Below are positions 49,104 to 58,177 of a DNA stretch of 64,000 nucleotides, one piece after another. The stretch lies in NCBI GenBank assembly GCA_002070185.1, contig MWCT01000003.1, positions 124,001-188,000 of the forward strand, written 5' to 3'. The position numbers and the translations under genes were made by a program. Under the pieces are notes generated by a model, which saw nothing but the letters and a program-made list of their open reading frames with translations, was not told the origin of the DNA and made no database searches. The stretch is from a candidate division BRC1 bacterium ADurb.Bin183. GTDB taxonomy: Bacteria; Sumerlaeota; Sumerlaeia; MWCT01. Every line of letters starts with the position of its first letter. Position 1 is the first letter of the stretch.

Positions 49104-50240
49104 ATGAAAGTTCCTCTTTTAGACCTGAAGGCTCAGTTGAAAACTATCGAAGCGGATATGAAAAAATCTGTTTTGGAGGTTTTGGACTCGACGCAATATG
49201 TCATGGGCGCTAAGGTGAAGGAATTGGAGGAGGCGGTCGCCGCCTATACGGGGGCGAAATTTGCCGTCGGCGTTTCTTCCGGCACGGACGCCCTTCTTAT
49301 CGCTTTGATGGCTTTGGACATCCAGCCGGGTGATTTTGTCATCACCTCTCCGTATTCTTTTTTCGCTACAGCGGGCGTGATTGCGCGCCTATGCGCCCGT
49401 CCGGTGTTTGTGGATATTGACCCGGACACGTATAACATTTCGCCTCTTGCGCTCAAGGCGTGGTTTGCAAGCAACAAAGCGGATGCGGCAAAGGTGAAGG
49501 CGATTATTCCTGTGCATCTTTATGGTCAGTGCGCGGATATGGACGCTATTCTTGAGACTGCTGATGAGCGGGGCATTCCTGTTATTGAGGATGCTGCGCA
49601 GGCGATTGGCTCGCGTTATCCTTCCAAGTTTGGCGTGAAGAAGGCGGGGGCGATGGGGGCGGCGGGCTGTTTTTCTTTTTTCCCCAGCAAGAATCTCGGC
49701 GGCATCGGCGACGGCGGAATTGCGACGGTCAATGACGAAGCCTTTGCCAAAAAGATTGCGTGTCTGAGAAATCACGGCGCAGAGCCGAAATATTATCATT
49801 CTATGATTGGCGGGAATTTTCGTTTGGACACCATTCAAGCCGCGGCGTTGCTTGTCAAGCTCCCCCACCTTGATAAATGGCATTCGATGCGGCAATCAAA
49901 CGCGGCGTATTACGATGAGCATATCAAGACGGCGGGCGTCAAAAAGCCTGCGATTGCCTATAAACGCGAGTATCATATTTACAACCAATATGTTATATGC
50001 GTTCCCGAGCGGCGGGATCTTTTGCGAAATTTTCTTGCGTCCAACGAGATTGGGTGCGAGATTTATTATCCTGTTCCGCTGCATGAGCAGGAATGTTTCA
50101 GCTATCTGGGCTATAAGGCGGGCGATTTTCCGAACAGCGAACATGCGGCGCGCAACTCTATCGCTCTGCCGATTTATCCGGAGCTGACGCGGGAGATGCA
50201 GGATTTTGTGATTGAGAAGATTGATGATTTTTACAAATAA
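49104..50240 (+). CDS. DegT/DnrJ/EryC1-family sugar aminotransferase
   Basis: The 378-residue fold-type I PLP enzyme typically transaminates nucleotide-linked keto-sugars for surface glycans. It has the family start VPLLDLKAQLKTIE, a GVSSGTDALLIALMAL helix and IPVIEDAAQAIGS. The Lys motif FSFFPSKNLGGIGDGGI contains Lys196, and LRNHGAEPKYYH and GGNFRLDTIQAA complete the fold. Partner nucleotide-sugar dehydratase or reductase genes are not in the window. It is 32 bp upstream of the glycosyltransferase and begins an apparent three-gene set. Confidence 0.93.
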   Translation: MKVPLLDLKAQLKTIEADMKKSVLEVLDSTQYVMGAKVKELEEAVAAYTGAKFAVGVSSGTDALLIALMALDIQPGDFVITSPYSFFATAGVIARLCARPVFVDIDPDTYNISPLALKAWFASNKADAAKVKAIIPVHLYGQCADMDAILETADERGIPVIEDAAQAIGSRYPSKFGVKKAGAMGAAGCFSFFPSKNLGGIGDGGIATVNDEAFAKKIACLRNHGAEPKYYHSMIGGNFRLDTIQAAALLVKLPHLDKWHSMRQSNAAYYDEHIKTAGVKKPAIAYKREYHIYNQYVICVPERRDLLRNFLASNEIGCEIYYPVPLHEQECFSYLGYKAGDFPNSEHAARNSIALPIYPELTREMQDFVIEKIDDFYK

Positions 50241-50272
50241 ACGCCTCTATCCTTTTTTTTAGGGCGGCAATT

Positions 50273-51232
50273 ATGTATAAGAATCATGTGGTTGCGACGG
50301 TTGTGCCGGCTCATAATGAGGAGCGCCTCATCGGGCGGACGATTAACACGATGCCGGATTATGTTGACCATATCGTCATCATAGACGACGCCAGTTCTGA
50401 TAAAACGGCGGCGGTTGTTAGCGAGATTGCCGCCACAAATAAAAAGGTTGTGCTTTTGCGCCATGAGAAAAACAAAGGCGTCGGGCAAGCCATCGCTTCC
50501 GGTTATGTTTGGTGCCGCGAGAATAATGTTGATATCGCCGTTTGCATGGACGGCGACGGGCAGATGGATCCGGAGGATATGCCCAATTTGCTTGAGCCGG
50601 TGGTCAATGACGAGACGGATTTTGCCAAAGGCAACCGCCTATTTACCGGCGAGGCTTGGAAGAAGATTCCCAAGATTAGGTATTTCGGAAATGCCGCGCT
50701 AAGTTTTATGACCAAAATCGCCAGCGGATACTGGCATGTGGCAGATTCGCAGACGGGCTATACGGCGCTCAATAAGAGGGCGCTTCAAATTTTACCGGTG
50801 GAAAATATTTATCCTCGTTATGGCAGACCGAATGATTTTCTGGTTACGCTGAACATTTACAATATGCGCGTGATGGATGTGCCTGTGAAGCCGATTTACG
50901 GCATCGGCGAAAAGAGCGGGATGAGAATCTGGCGGGATCTTTTTAAAATATTCGCTTTGATTATCAGACTTTTTTTCCGGCGCATGACGCAGAAGTATAT
51001 CATCCGCGATTTTCATCCGCTGGTCTTTTTTTATGCGTTTGGAATGCTGCTGTTGTTGATTGATTTGCCTTTATTGGGCAGGTTGATTTATTATCGGATT
51101 GTTGATGGGCGCTTTCCGATTGTCAACGCCCTTGCTTTGATATTTTTCACCATTATCGGCATTCAATGTTTTTTCTTTGCGATGATGTTTGATATGGAAG
51201 CCAACAAAGACCTTAAGGGCGGCGCTCGATGA
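50273..51232 (+). CDS. Membrane glycosyltransferase family 2 (polyprenyl-phosphate type)
   Basis: The 319-residue GT2 protein has VVPAHNEERLIGRTI, the metal-binding DGDGQMDPEDM and a KGNRL region, then a QTGYTALNKRAL acceptor-loop motif. Two C-terminal helices (PLVFFYAFGMLLLLIDLPLLG and IVNALALIFFTIIGIQCFFF) anchor it, as in dolichol/undecaprenyl-phosphate sugar synthases. It likely charges a polyprenyl carrier or glycan acceptor. It overlaps the methyltransferase gene by 4 bp and lies 32 bp after the aminotransferase. Confidence 0.92.
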   Translation: MYKNHVVATVVPAHNEERLIGRTINTMPDYVDHIVIIDDASSDKTAAVVSEIAATNKKVVLLRHEKNKGVGQAIASGYVWCRENNVDIAVCMDGDGQMDPEDMPNLLEPVVNDETDFAKGNRLFTGEAWKKIPKIRYFGNAALSFMTKIASGYWHVADSQTGYTALNKRALQILPVENIYPRYGRPNDFLVTLNIYNMRVMDVPVKPIYGIGEKSGMRIWRDLFKIFALIIRLFFRRMTQKYIIRDFHPLVFFYAFGMLLLLIDLPLLGRLIYYRIVDGRFPIVNALALIFFTIIGIQCFFFAMMFDMEANKDLKGGAR

Positions 51233-51822
51233 ACGAACCCGAATATAAGGATGTGCGCTATTCCACGCGCAATCCGATTTCCGCCTATCTTGTGAAGAAT
51301 TTTTTTGTGCGCCTCAGGCAAATGCTTTTGCAAACGGGCGCGCGGCGTGTTTTAGAAATTGGATGCGGCGAGGGTTTTGTGACCAATTTAGCCAAAGAGA
51401 CGCTTTCGCCGGAGCTTCTTATTGGGTCTGATTATTCAAGCCAGTGGCTTGCCCGCGCAAAAAAATTCCATCCAGATTCGCAGTTCATGGTCATTGATGC
51501 GAGAAAGATTCCGTTCAGGGACGGCGCGTTTGATTTGGTTCTTGCAATCGAGGTTCTGGAGCATGTGGAGGGTCCGGAGGCGGCGCTTGATGAGATTGCG
51601 CGCGTTGCATCGAAGCGGGCGATTATCTCCGTTCCCAACGGCGTCATCTGGCGATTGGGGAATATGGCTCGCGGGAAATATTTTTCGAGTTTTGGCAATA
51701 CGCCCGGTCATATAAATGAATGGTCAAAGCGGGCGTTTCGCCGATTTTTAGAGCGGCGGTTCGAGATATTGGAACACAAGGCGCCATTTCCTTGGCAGAT
51801 AGCGCTTCTCAAGAAGAAATAA
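51229..51822 (+). CDS. Class I SAM-dependent methyltransferase
   Basis: The 197-residue methyltransferase has motif I VLEIGCGEGFVTNLA, the acidic loop LIGSDYSSQWL, DARKIPFRDGAFDLVLAIEVLEHVEGPEAAL and ARVASKRAIISVP. This is the methyltransf_11 type, common in glycan O-methylation and in menaquinone/polyprenyl biosynthesis. It is translationally coupled to the glycosyltransferase by a 4-bp overlap, so it probably acts on the same glycan or lipid. It lies 67 bp upstream of iorA. Confidence 0.88.
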   Translation: MNEPEYKDVRYSTRNPISAYLVKNFFVRLRQMLLQTGARRVLEIGCGEGFVTNLAKETLSPELLIGSDYSSQWLARAKKFHPDSQFMVIDARKIPFRDGAFDLVLAIEVLEHVEGPEAALDEIARVASKRAIISVPNGVIWRLGNMARGKYFSSFGNTPGHINEWSKRAFRRFLERRFEILEHKAPFPWQIALLKKK

Positions 51823-51889
51823 TTGACAATTCCTTCCAATCCTTCGCAAGTATTCCACTCGCTTTTTTAAATAATCGAAAGGTTAATTT

Positions 51890-53656
51890 ATGGAAAAAGT
51901 TGTTTTATCGGGAAATGAGGCATTTGCTCGCGGCGCTTGGGAGGCAGGGGTTAATATTGCGGCGGCGTATCCCGGCACCCCCAGCACTGAAATTCTTGAG
52001 AACCTTGTCAAATATCCGGATGTGTATTGTCAGTGGTCACCGAATGAAAAAGTTGCGTTGGAATTTGCGGCAGGCGCGGCTCTTGCCGGGGCGCGCACGC
52101 TTGCCTGCATGAAGCATGTGGGGTTAAACGTTGCCGCGGATCCTCTCATGACTTTGACCTACATCGGCATCAAGGGGGGAATGGCTCTGATTGTGGCGGA
52201 TGATCCGGGGATGCATTCTTCCCAGAATGAGCAGGACACGCGCCATTACGCCCGTCTTGCCAGAGCGCCGCTTCTTGAGCCGTCGGACAGCGAGGAGGCG
52301 AAAGAGTATATTGGACTTGCTTATGAAATATCCGAGCAATTCCGCACGCCCGTCATTCTCAAATCAACCACGCGGGTATCGCATTCCAAAGGGGTTGTCG
52401 CTATCGGCGAACGCAAACCGCACAAGGCGGATGGTTATGAAAAAAATCCTCAGCTTTATGTGCCTGTTCCGATTTATGGGCGAAAGATGCGCGTCGCCTT
52501 AGAGGAGCGATTTCAAAAATTGCAGGAATACGCCTGTGCCATGCCGCAGAATATGATTGTTGAGCGTTCGAATGATTTGGGCATTATCACCTCGGGAATC
52601 GCTTATCAATATGCGGCGGAGATTTTCCCTGAGGCGTCTTTTCTCAAACTGGCGATGCCCTTTCCTTTTCCCGATGATTTAATAATTAAATTTTCTAAAA
52701 CGGTCAAACGGATTTTGGTTGTGGAGGAGTTGGACAATTTTCTGGAAGAGCACGTCCGTTCGCTTGGGATTGCTGCGGAGGGAAAAAAATACATCCCCGG
52801 CATCGGCGAATTGAGCCTTGATGTTTTGGAAGAGGCGCGAAAAAAATTCGAGGGCAAAACGGATACGGCAAAGCCAGCCGTAAAGCCCGCGCCGAAAGTT
52901 CCGCCGCGCCCGCCGGTTTTTTGCCCGGGCTGCCCGCATCGAGGCGTGTTTTATGAGATTTCAAAATTGAAGCCGGTTGTGATTGGAGATATCGGCTGTT
53001 ATAGTCTTGCCGTTTTTCCGCCGCTTTCTGCGATGGATATGATTTTGTGCATGGGCGCGGGGATATCCAGCGCGCACGGGGCGCAAAAGGCGGACACGGG
53101 GCAAAAAATTGTCGGCGTGGTCGGCGACTCAACCTTTTTCCATTCAGGCATCACCGGGCTTCTTGATATTGGATACAATAAAGGCAAGCTGGTCATTTTC
53201 GTTTTGGACAATCGCAGCACTGCTATGACGGGGCATCAAGAGCATCCGGGAACGGGCCGCACGCTTATGGGGCAGCCGACGCATAGGGCGTCCATCGAGG
53301 CGTTTGCGCGCGCCTGCGGCATTAACCGGGTCGTCAGGGTGGATCCTTATGACCTTCCAAAACTTCGCAAGGTCATCAAGGATGAGATGGATGCGGATGA
53401 GGCGTCGGTTATCATCACCGAAGCGCCGTGCATCCTCATCGACCACTCGCGGGTCAAGGAGCCGATGCGTATAGATCCCGACGAGTGCAAATCCTGCGGC
53501 TTGTGTCTTAAACTATCGTGTCCGGGGCTTGAAAAAAAGGAAGTCTCCGGCGGGAAGTTCAAGGTTGAGGTGAATCCGGTTTTATGCCGCGGCTGCGAGT
53601 TATGCGTGCAGGTGTGTCCGTTCGGCGCGATCAAAAAGCAGGGGGAAAAATCATGA
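51890..53656 (+). CDS. iorA: Indolepyruvate:ferredoxin oxidoreductase alpha subunit
   Basis: IorA binds thiamine diphosphate and oxidatively decarboxylates aryl-pyruvates to aryl-acetyl-CoA, reducing ferredoxin. This 588-residue subunit has the family features GNEAFARGAWEAGVNIAAAYPGTPSTEILE, ADDPGMHSSQNEQDTRHY, the TPP-domain FCPGCPHRGV, DIGCYSL, and GDSTFFHSGITGL with LDNRSTAMTGHQEHPG. Two C-terminal 4Fe-4S motifs follow (CKSCGLCLKLSCP and CRGCELCVQVCP); the first has a variant spacing. It overlaps iorB by 4 bp. It indicates anaerobic amino-acid fermentation or biosynthesis. Confidence 0.96.
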   Translation: MEKVVLSGNEAFARGAWEAGVNIAAAYPGTPSTEILENLVKYPDVYCQWSPNEKVALEFAAGAALAGARTLACMKHVGLNVAADPLMTLTYIGIKGGMALIVADDPGMHSSQNEQDTRHYARLARAPLLEPSDSEEAKEYIGLAYEISEQFRTPVILKSTTRVSHSKGVVAIGERKPHKADGYEKNPQLYVPVPIYGRKMRVALEERFQKLQEYACAMPQNMIVERSNDLGIITSGIAYQYAAEIFPEASFLKLAMPFPFPDDLIIKFSKTVKRILVVEELDNFLEEHVRSLGIAAEGKKYIPGIGELSLDVLEEARKKFEGKTDTAKPAVKPAPKVPPRPPVFCPGCPHRGVFYEISKLKPVVIGDIGCYSLAVFPPLSAMDMILCMGAGISSAHGAQKADTGQKIVGVVGDSTFFHSGITGLLDIGYNKGKLVIFVLDNRSTAMTGHQEHPGTGRTLMGQPTHRASIEAFARACGINRVVRVDPYDLPKLRKVIKDEMDADEASVIITEAPCILIDHSRVKEPMRIDPDECKSCGLCLKLSCPGLEKKEVSGGKFKVEVNPVLCRGCELCVQVCPFGAIKKQGEKS

Positions 53657-54231
53657 AACAAATAACTAATATAGTTCTTTCCGGCGTGGGCGGACAGGGG
53701 ATTTTGCTTGCGAGCAAACTGGTTTCCGAGGCGGCGCTGCTCGAGGGCTATGACGTTAAGGCGAATGAGGTTCATGGCATGGCGCAACGCGGCGGCAGCG
53801 TCATTGGGCAAATCCGTTTTGGCAAGAAGGTCTTTTCGCCGCTTGTCAAACTGGGCTCGGCGCATATCCTCCTTGCGATGGAAATTATTGAATCTATCCG
53901 TTACGCCCCTTATCTTTCGCCAACAGGTTTGGCTTTAGTGAACACGCAGCGCGTCATTCCCACGACTGTGAGTTCAGGGCAGGCGGAATATCCCGCCGAC
54001 CCCGAAGGTTTGGTCAAACAAACATTTCCAAGATTTCAGATGGCGGACTGCCTTGCTATTGCCAAAGAGGCGGGCGATACGCGCTGCACAAACACTGTCA
54101 TGGTTGGCTGGCTTTCGAATCATCTCCCCTTTTCGGCGGAGTCATGGCAAAAGGTTCTCGAACAATGCATCAAGCCAAAATTCATTTCCATGAATCTAAA
54201 GGCTTTTGCATTGGGCAGAAAAATATCTTAA
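53653..54231 (+). CDS. iorB: Indolepyruvate:ferredoxin oxidoreductase beta subunit
   Basis: The 192-residue gamma-domain-type subunit of the 2-oxoacid:ferredoxin oxidoreductases pairs with IorA. It opens TNIVLSGVGGQGILLASKLVSEAAL and has EVHGMAQRGGSVIGQIRFG, typical of IorB. It lacks Cys clusters, as expected. Its ATG overlaps the iorA stop (ATGA) and it is convergent with recN, leaving 15 bp between stops and no room for an intrinsic hairpin terminator. Confidence 0.95.
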   Translation: MKQITNIVLSGVGGQGILLASKLVSEAALLEGYDVKANEVHGMAQRGGSVIGQIRFGKKVFSPLVKLGSAHILLAMEIIESIRYAPYLSPTGLALVNTQRVIPTTVSSGQAEYPADPEGLVKQTFPRFQMADCLAIAKEAGDTRCTNTVMVGWLSNHLPFSAESWQKVLEQCIKPKFISMNLKAFALGRKIS

Positions 54232-54246
54232 GACGTTTTTTTGATT

Positions 54247-55914
54247 TTATTGCATGAGTTGGCGGGCAAGCAAGAGAGCCGCTTGAATATCCTTGCCTCC
54301 CATCATGTGGGCAAGTTCTTTGAGGCGTTCTTCGCCTTCAAGGGCGCAAAGTTCTGTGAAGGTTTTGCCGCGCCGCAAGGCTTTGCGAACGGCGATGTGA
54401 TGTCCGGCGCGCGCGGCAATTGCCGCATGATGTGTGATGCATAAAATCTGATGGCTTTCCGAAAGCGTTTCCATCATCTTTCCCACATGGCGCGAAACCT
54501 CGCCGGAAATCCCCGCGTCAATTTCATCAAAGACAAGCGTGGGGATGGCATCGCGTCCTGCCATGACGGATTTGATGGCGAGCATGACGCGCGAGAGTTC
54601 GCCGCCGGATGCGACCTTGCGCAGCGGGGCGGCGCCAAGTCCGGGATTAGCCGCAAGCAAAAACTCAACGGCATCCTGTCCGTTTGAATCCGGCGTCTCC
54701 ATCGGTGAAATCTGAATATCAAACTGCGCCTTTTCCATTGCCAGATTTCTTAAGAGTGTTTGGATTTCTTTGCGCATTTTATCCGCGGCTTTGAGCCTGC
54801 TTTGGCGGAGGCGCTCCGCCGCTTCTGATAAATTTTTTAATTCATCCGCAAGTTTTTCTTCAATCTTGCGCCGTTCGGTTTCATCAAAATTCATCTTATT
54901 TAATTGCGCTGAGATGGTTTCCCATTCCTGAAAAAGGGATTCTTCCGAACCGCCGTGTTTTCGAATCAGGCGGCGGATTGTCTCAAGCCGATGGGTAACG
55001 TCGTCGAGCCTTTGGGGGTCGGCTTGGATTTTTCCGGCATAATCGCGCAATGTATATGCCATGTCTTCGAGTTGAACTCGGATTTCTTCAAGCGTTGGGG
55101 GCAGGTTTGCTAAATTGGACTCGACCGCGCAAATCTCGCCCACGCGATGGGCGACTTCGTGCAATAGCGAGATGATGGAGGGTTGTTCATAATCCGCTCC
55201 CTCATAAAGAAACGAATAAGACTCCGCGGCAAGACGCGCGAGAGTTTCCGCATGGGCGAGCCGCTTTTCCTCATTTTCTAAAGATGCGAGTTCTCCGGGG
55301 AGTGGATTGATTTTTTCAATTTCTGCAATCTGGTAATTTAGGAAATCGAGACGTTTTTCAAAATCGCGCGATGATTCCTCGAGTTCATTGCGGCGTCTGC
55401 GCAGCGCGGCAGCCTTGCTCCATATTGCGCGGTATTTATCCAATAATTTTTCGTGTCCGGCAAAGGCGTCGAGCGCCGTTCTGTGCGCCGATGTATGAAA
55501 AAGGGATTGATGCTCATGCTGCCCATGCAAATCAACGAGCATCTCGCCGAGATGTTTGAGGTCTGCCACGCCTGCCATCTGGTTGTTTATGAAACAGCGG
55601 TTTTTGCCGGAGCGGATTATTTCGCGGCGAATTGTCAGCTCGTCTTCATCTCCCAATTCAATTTGAATTTCCTTCAAACTGGATATGACTGCGTCGGGAA
55701 AGGGCGGCGCAAAACTCGCCTCAACAACGGCGATATTTTCATCGGCGCGGATATCGTCCGAGCTGGCTCTCCCGCCGAGCGCGAGTTCCAGTCCGCCGAT
55801 AATGATGGATTTCCCTGCGCCGGTTTCGCCGGTCAGGACGTTGAATCCGCGTTCTAAATTAATGGCGATGGATTCAATTGTGGCAAGGTTTTGGATGGAA
55901 AGGGTTTTCAGCAT
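54247..55914 (-). CDS. recN: DNA repair protein RecN
   Basis: The 555-residue SMC-like ATPase takes part in double-strand break repair. Its start MLKTLSIQNLATIESIAINLERGFNVLTGETGAGKSII includes the Walker A. The central coiled-coil arm runs from about 155 to 370. The signature segment RKVASGGELSRVMLAIKS and Walker B PTLVFDEIDAGISG are intact. The ATG lacks an obvious Shine-Dalgarno, but the N terminus matches the family exactly. Length is normal. It is divergent from the GH31 gene. Confidence 0.97.
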   Translation of the reverse strand: MLKTLSIQNLATIESIAINLERGFNVLTGETGAGKSIIIGGLELALGGRASSDDIRADENIAVVEASFAPPFPDAVISSLKEIQIELGDEDELTIRREIIRSGKNRCFINNQMAGVADLKHLGEMLVDLHGQHEHQSLFHTSAHRTALDAFAGHEKLLDKYRAIWSKAAALRRRRNELEESSRDFEKRLDFLNYQIAEIEKINPLPGELASLENEEKRLAHAETLARLAAESYSFLYEGADYEQPSIISLLHEVAHRVGEICAVESNLANLPPTLEEIRVQLEDMAYTLRDYAGKIQADPQRLDDVTHRLETIRRLIRKHGGSEESLFQEWETISAQLNKMNFDETERRKIEEKLADELKNLSEAAERLRQSRLKAADKMRKEIQTLLRNLAMEKAQFDIQISPMETPDSNGQDAVEFLLAANPGLGAAPLRKVASGGELSRVMLAIKSVMAGRDAIPTLVFDEIDAGISGEVSRHVGKMMETLSESHQILCITHHAAIAARAGHHIAVRKALRRGKTFTELCALEGEERLKELAHMMGGKDIQAALLLARQLMQ

Positions 55915-56212
55915 TTGAGTGTTTTTAAAAATTGGTTTTAAGGTTTCGGTAACGTCTGTCTGCTTTCTGGTTGCGCCGGCGGGTAATAGATTTTCCCTCC
56001 CCCGTAAATTGAAAAAAATCTTATGGCATTATTCTTGATGGGTTCAACCACTTTCTTCCAAACAGGTTTTTTGTTTGGGTTGTTTGTTTGGGTTATACGC
56101 CGGCGGGAGAGGATTGCAAATAAAACAATTGACGGGGGCGGCGTATGCCAAATTAGGCTTGTATTGCGCCTTCGTTAATGATATTGAACATTTATCAATT
56201 AAAAGGATTAAC
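55915..56212. other. Divergent intergenic region between recN and the GH31 gene
   Basis: There is no gene. A short tandem duplicate, TTTGTTTGGGTT at 56070-56081 and 56083-56094, is the only distinctive feature. Frames that would extend the GH31 gene upstream into this region lack a ribosome-binding site. AAAAGGA precedes the chosen ATG at 56213. Confidence 0.4.
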
Positions 56213-58177
56213 ATGCAAACTTCAAATTTTGAAATCTGCGGATTATCAGGCAAAGCCGTTGTGAAATTCGGCTCAAGGAATTATTTCATTCATGCCGAGG
56301 ATTGGGGAAACGGCGCGCTTCGTTTGGTTGTGAAAAAGGGCGGCGGGGCGCATCGTCCGCCATTTCTTATCGGCGCGGGCGCTGTGATAAAACCGCATAT
56401 CAGCGAGCAAAAAATCGTTTATGAATCGGGCGCCTCGCGGTTTATCTTTCTCAAAAAAGGCGGATGGGAATGGCTGCATCAAGGACGAGCCATGCTCAAG
56501 AGCGCCGATGATTTTTATGTTTCTTTCAAAGGATTGAGGACATTTGCCCCGCCGCTGAATTTGAGCGAATCATCGGCGGAGATTTCCTTCCATCTTAATC
56601 CTGATGAGCCGGTTTATGGCGGGGGCGAGACGTTCGGCTATCTGAACAAGCGGCGTCAAAAGCTGCATCTTCGAATTATGGACCCTTGCGGTTTGGCCAC
56701 AACGGGATACTCCTACAAACACATCCCGCTGTTTTGGAGTCCGAGCGGTTGGGGCATATTCGCCTGCACCAGCTATCCCGTCATGGCTGACATCGGCGGC
56801 ACATCGTTTATCTCGTTCAATCTGAAAATCGAAGAGCCGGTTTTGGATTTGTTTTTGCTGCCGGGTTCGCCGGGCGAAATAATTAAGAAATATTGGCAAT
56901 TGACCGGCGAGCCGCCGCTTCCGCCGGAATGGGGACTGGGCGTCTGGTGGTCTCGATGTATGTATAAAAACGCCGAAGAGGTCAGGGAGGTTGTGACGGG
57001 TCTGAAGCGTCATAAAATTAAAGGGAGCGTTATCAGCCTTGATCCTCTCTGGCTCAAGAACCGCAAATCGTGGAAATGGGACGCCTGCGATTTTGAATGG
57101 AATGATGATGATTTTGGGCGAATGGAGGATTTTGCGAATTGGCTACATGGGGAGGGATATAAACTCTGCCTTTGGGAAAATCCGCACATTTGGCTGGGCG
57201 GGGATTCATTGAAGAAATTCAAACCTTATCTTTTAAAAGATAAAAGCGGCGGCGCGTCAAAATCTGAGCCTCCCCTTTGCGGAATGGGAATCATCAAGAG
57301 CATGAGCCGCGTTGGGGTTTGGGATTTGACATCCACATCGGCGCGGCAAAAACGCAAGCAGCTGATTGCCGAACTTATCCGACGCGGCGCCGATACTTTC
57401 AAGGCGGATTACGGCGATGGCGTTCCCGGCGATATTCATAATATTTATGCGTTTGATTATCTGCAAAACACATGGGAGGCGATTGCGGAAATCCGCGGCG
57501 AGGCGGAGACAATTATCTGGGGGCGCCCCGGCTGGAGCGGCTGCCAGCGCTTCCCCGGATGCTGGGCGGGCGACAGCCAGAGCACGTTTTATTCGATGGC
57601 TTCGACGCTTGCGGGTTGTTTAAGCCTTGCGGCAAGCGGCGTTCCTTGGTGGTCGAGCGACATCGGAGGATTCCATCATTATACAGGAAGACCGCCCTCC
57701 GCAGAGCTTTATCTGCGATGGGCAGAATGGGGGCTTCTTTCGCCGCTGGCGCGTTTTCACGGAACAACGCCGCGCGAGCCATGGCATTTTGGAAAAGGCG
57801 CAATTGCAATTATTAGGGATTTGATTAATCTGCGTTATCGGCTGATTCCGAGTCTTATTGAAGATTTTTCAGACTTGAAGCGGCGCGGGCTTCCGCTGGC
57901 GCGCCCGCTTGTTATGGAGTATCCCGGCGATCGCAATGTTTGGGATTTGGCTGGCGAATATATGCTGGGGTCATCGTTTCTTATTGCGCCGATTCTTGAA
58001 GAAAATGCGTCATCAAAAAAAGTTTATATACCCGACGGAGAGTGGAGACGTTGCAAATCAGGCGCGAAAATTTTTAGCGGTCCGGCATGGGTTGAATGCC
58101 GCGCCGAACCGGGAGATCCGATTATTTTTAAACGTTCAGGGTTGTTCAGGGATAAGACGAAACGTTCCCATTTTTAA
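56213..58177 (+). CDS. GH31 alpha-glycosidase, probably alpha-xylosidase
   Basis: The 654-residue retaining GH31 enzyme has no signal peptide. The nucleophile region reads FKADYGDGVP (Asp399), as in YicI-type alpha-xylosidases, which have a K-x-D-F/Y-G pattern. The acid/base is in WWSSDIGGF (Asp483). VYGGGETFGYLNKR, RPGWSGCQRFPGCWAGDSQ and the RFHGTTPREPW loop support the assignment. It may remove alpha-xylosyl or alpha-glucosyl ends from xyloglucan-like oligosaccharides in the cytoplasm. ATG 56213 is chosen because AAAAGGA precedes it. It overlaps the convergent lipoprotein glycosidase gene by 42 bp. Confidence 0.92.
   Translation: MQTSNFEICGLSGKAVVKFGSRNYFIHAEDWGNGALRLVVKKGGGAHRPPFLIGAGAVIKPHISEQKIVYESGASRFIFLKKGGWEWLHQGRAMLKSADDFYVSFKGLRTFAPPLNLSESSAEISFHLNPDEPVYGGGETFGYLNKRRQKLHLRIMDPCGLATTGYSYKHIPLFWSPSGWGIFACTSYPVMADIGGTSFISFNLKIEEPVLDLFLLPGSPGEIIKKYWQLTGEPPLPPEWGLGVWWSRCMYKNAEEVREVVTGLKRHKIKGSVISLDPLWLKNRKSWKWDACDFEWNDDDFGRMEDFANWLHGEGYKLCLWENPHIWLGGDSLKKFKPYLLKDKSGGASKSEPPLCGMGIIKSMSRVGVWDLTSTSARQKRKQLIAELIRRGADTFKADYGDGVPGDIHNIYAFDYLQNTWEAIAEIRGEAETIIWGRPGWSGCQRFPGCWAGDSQSTFYSMASTLAGCLSLAASGVPWWSSDIGGFHHYTGRPPSAELYLRWAEWGLLSPLARFHGTTPREPWHFGKGAIAIIRDLINLRYRLIPSLIEDFSDLKRRGLPLARPLVMEYPGDRNVWDLAGEYMLGSSFLIAPILEENASSKKVYIPDGEWRRCKSGAKIFSGPAWVECRAEPGDPIIFKRSGLFRDKTKRSHF

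Noticed and set aside
56129..56160. TTGACG element as GH31 promoter
   Set aside because: No acceptable -10 box at 16-18 bp spacing; resemblance to the DUF134 promoter is limited to TTGACGGGGG.
56075..56212. Upstream extension of the GH31 gene
   Set aside because: There is no ribosome-binding site, the residues match no GH31 N-terminal domain, and AAAAGGA precedes the ATG at 56213.
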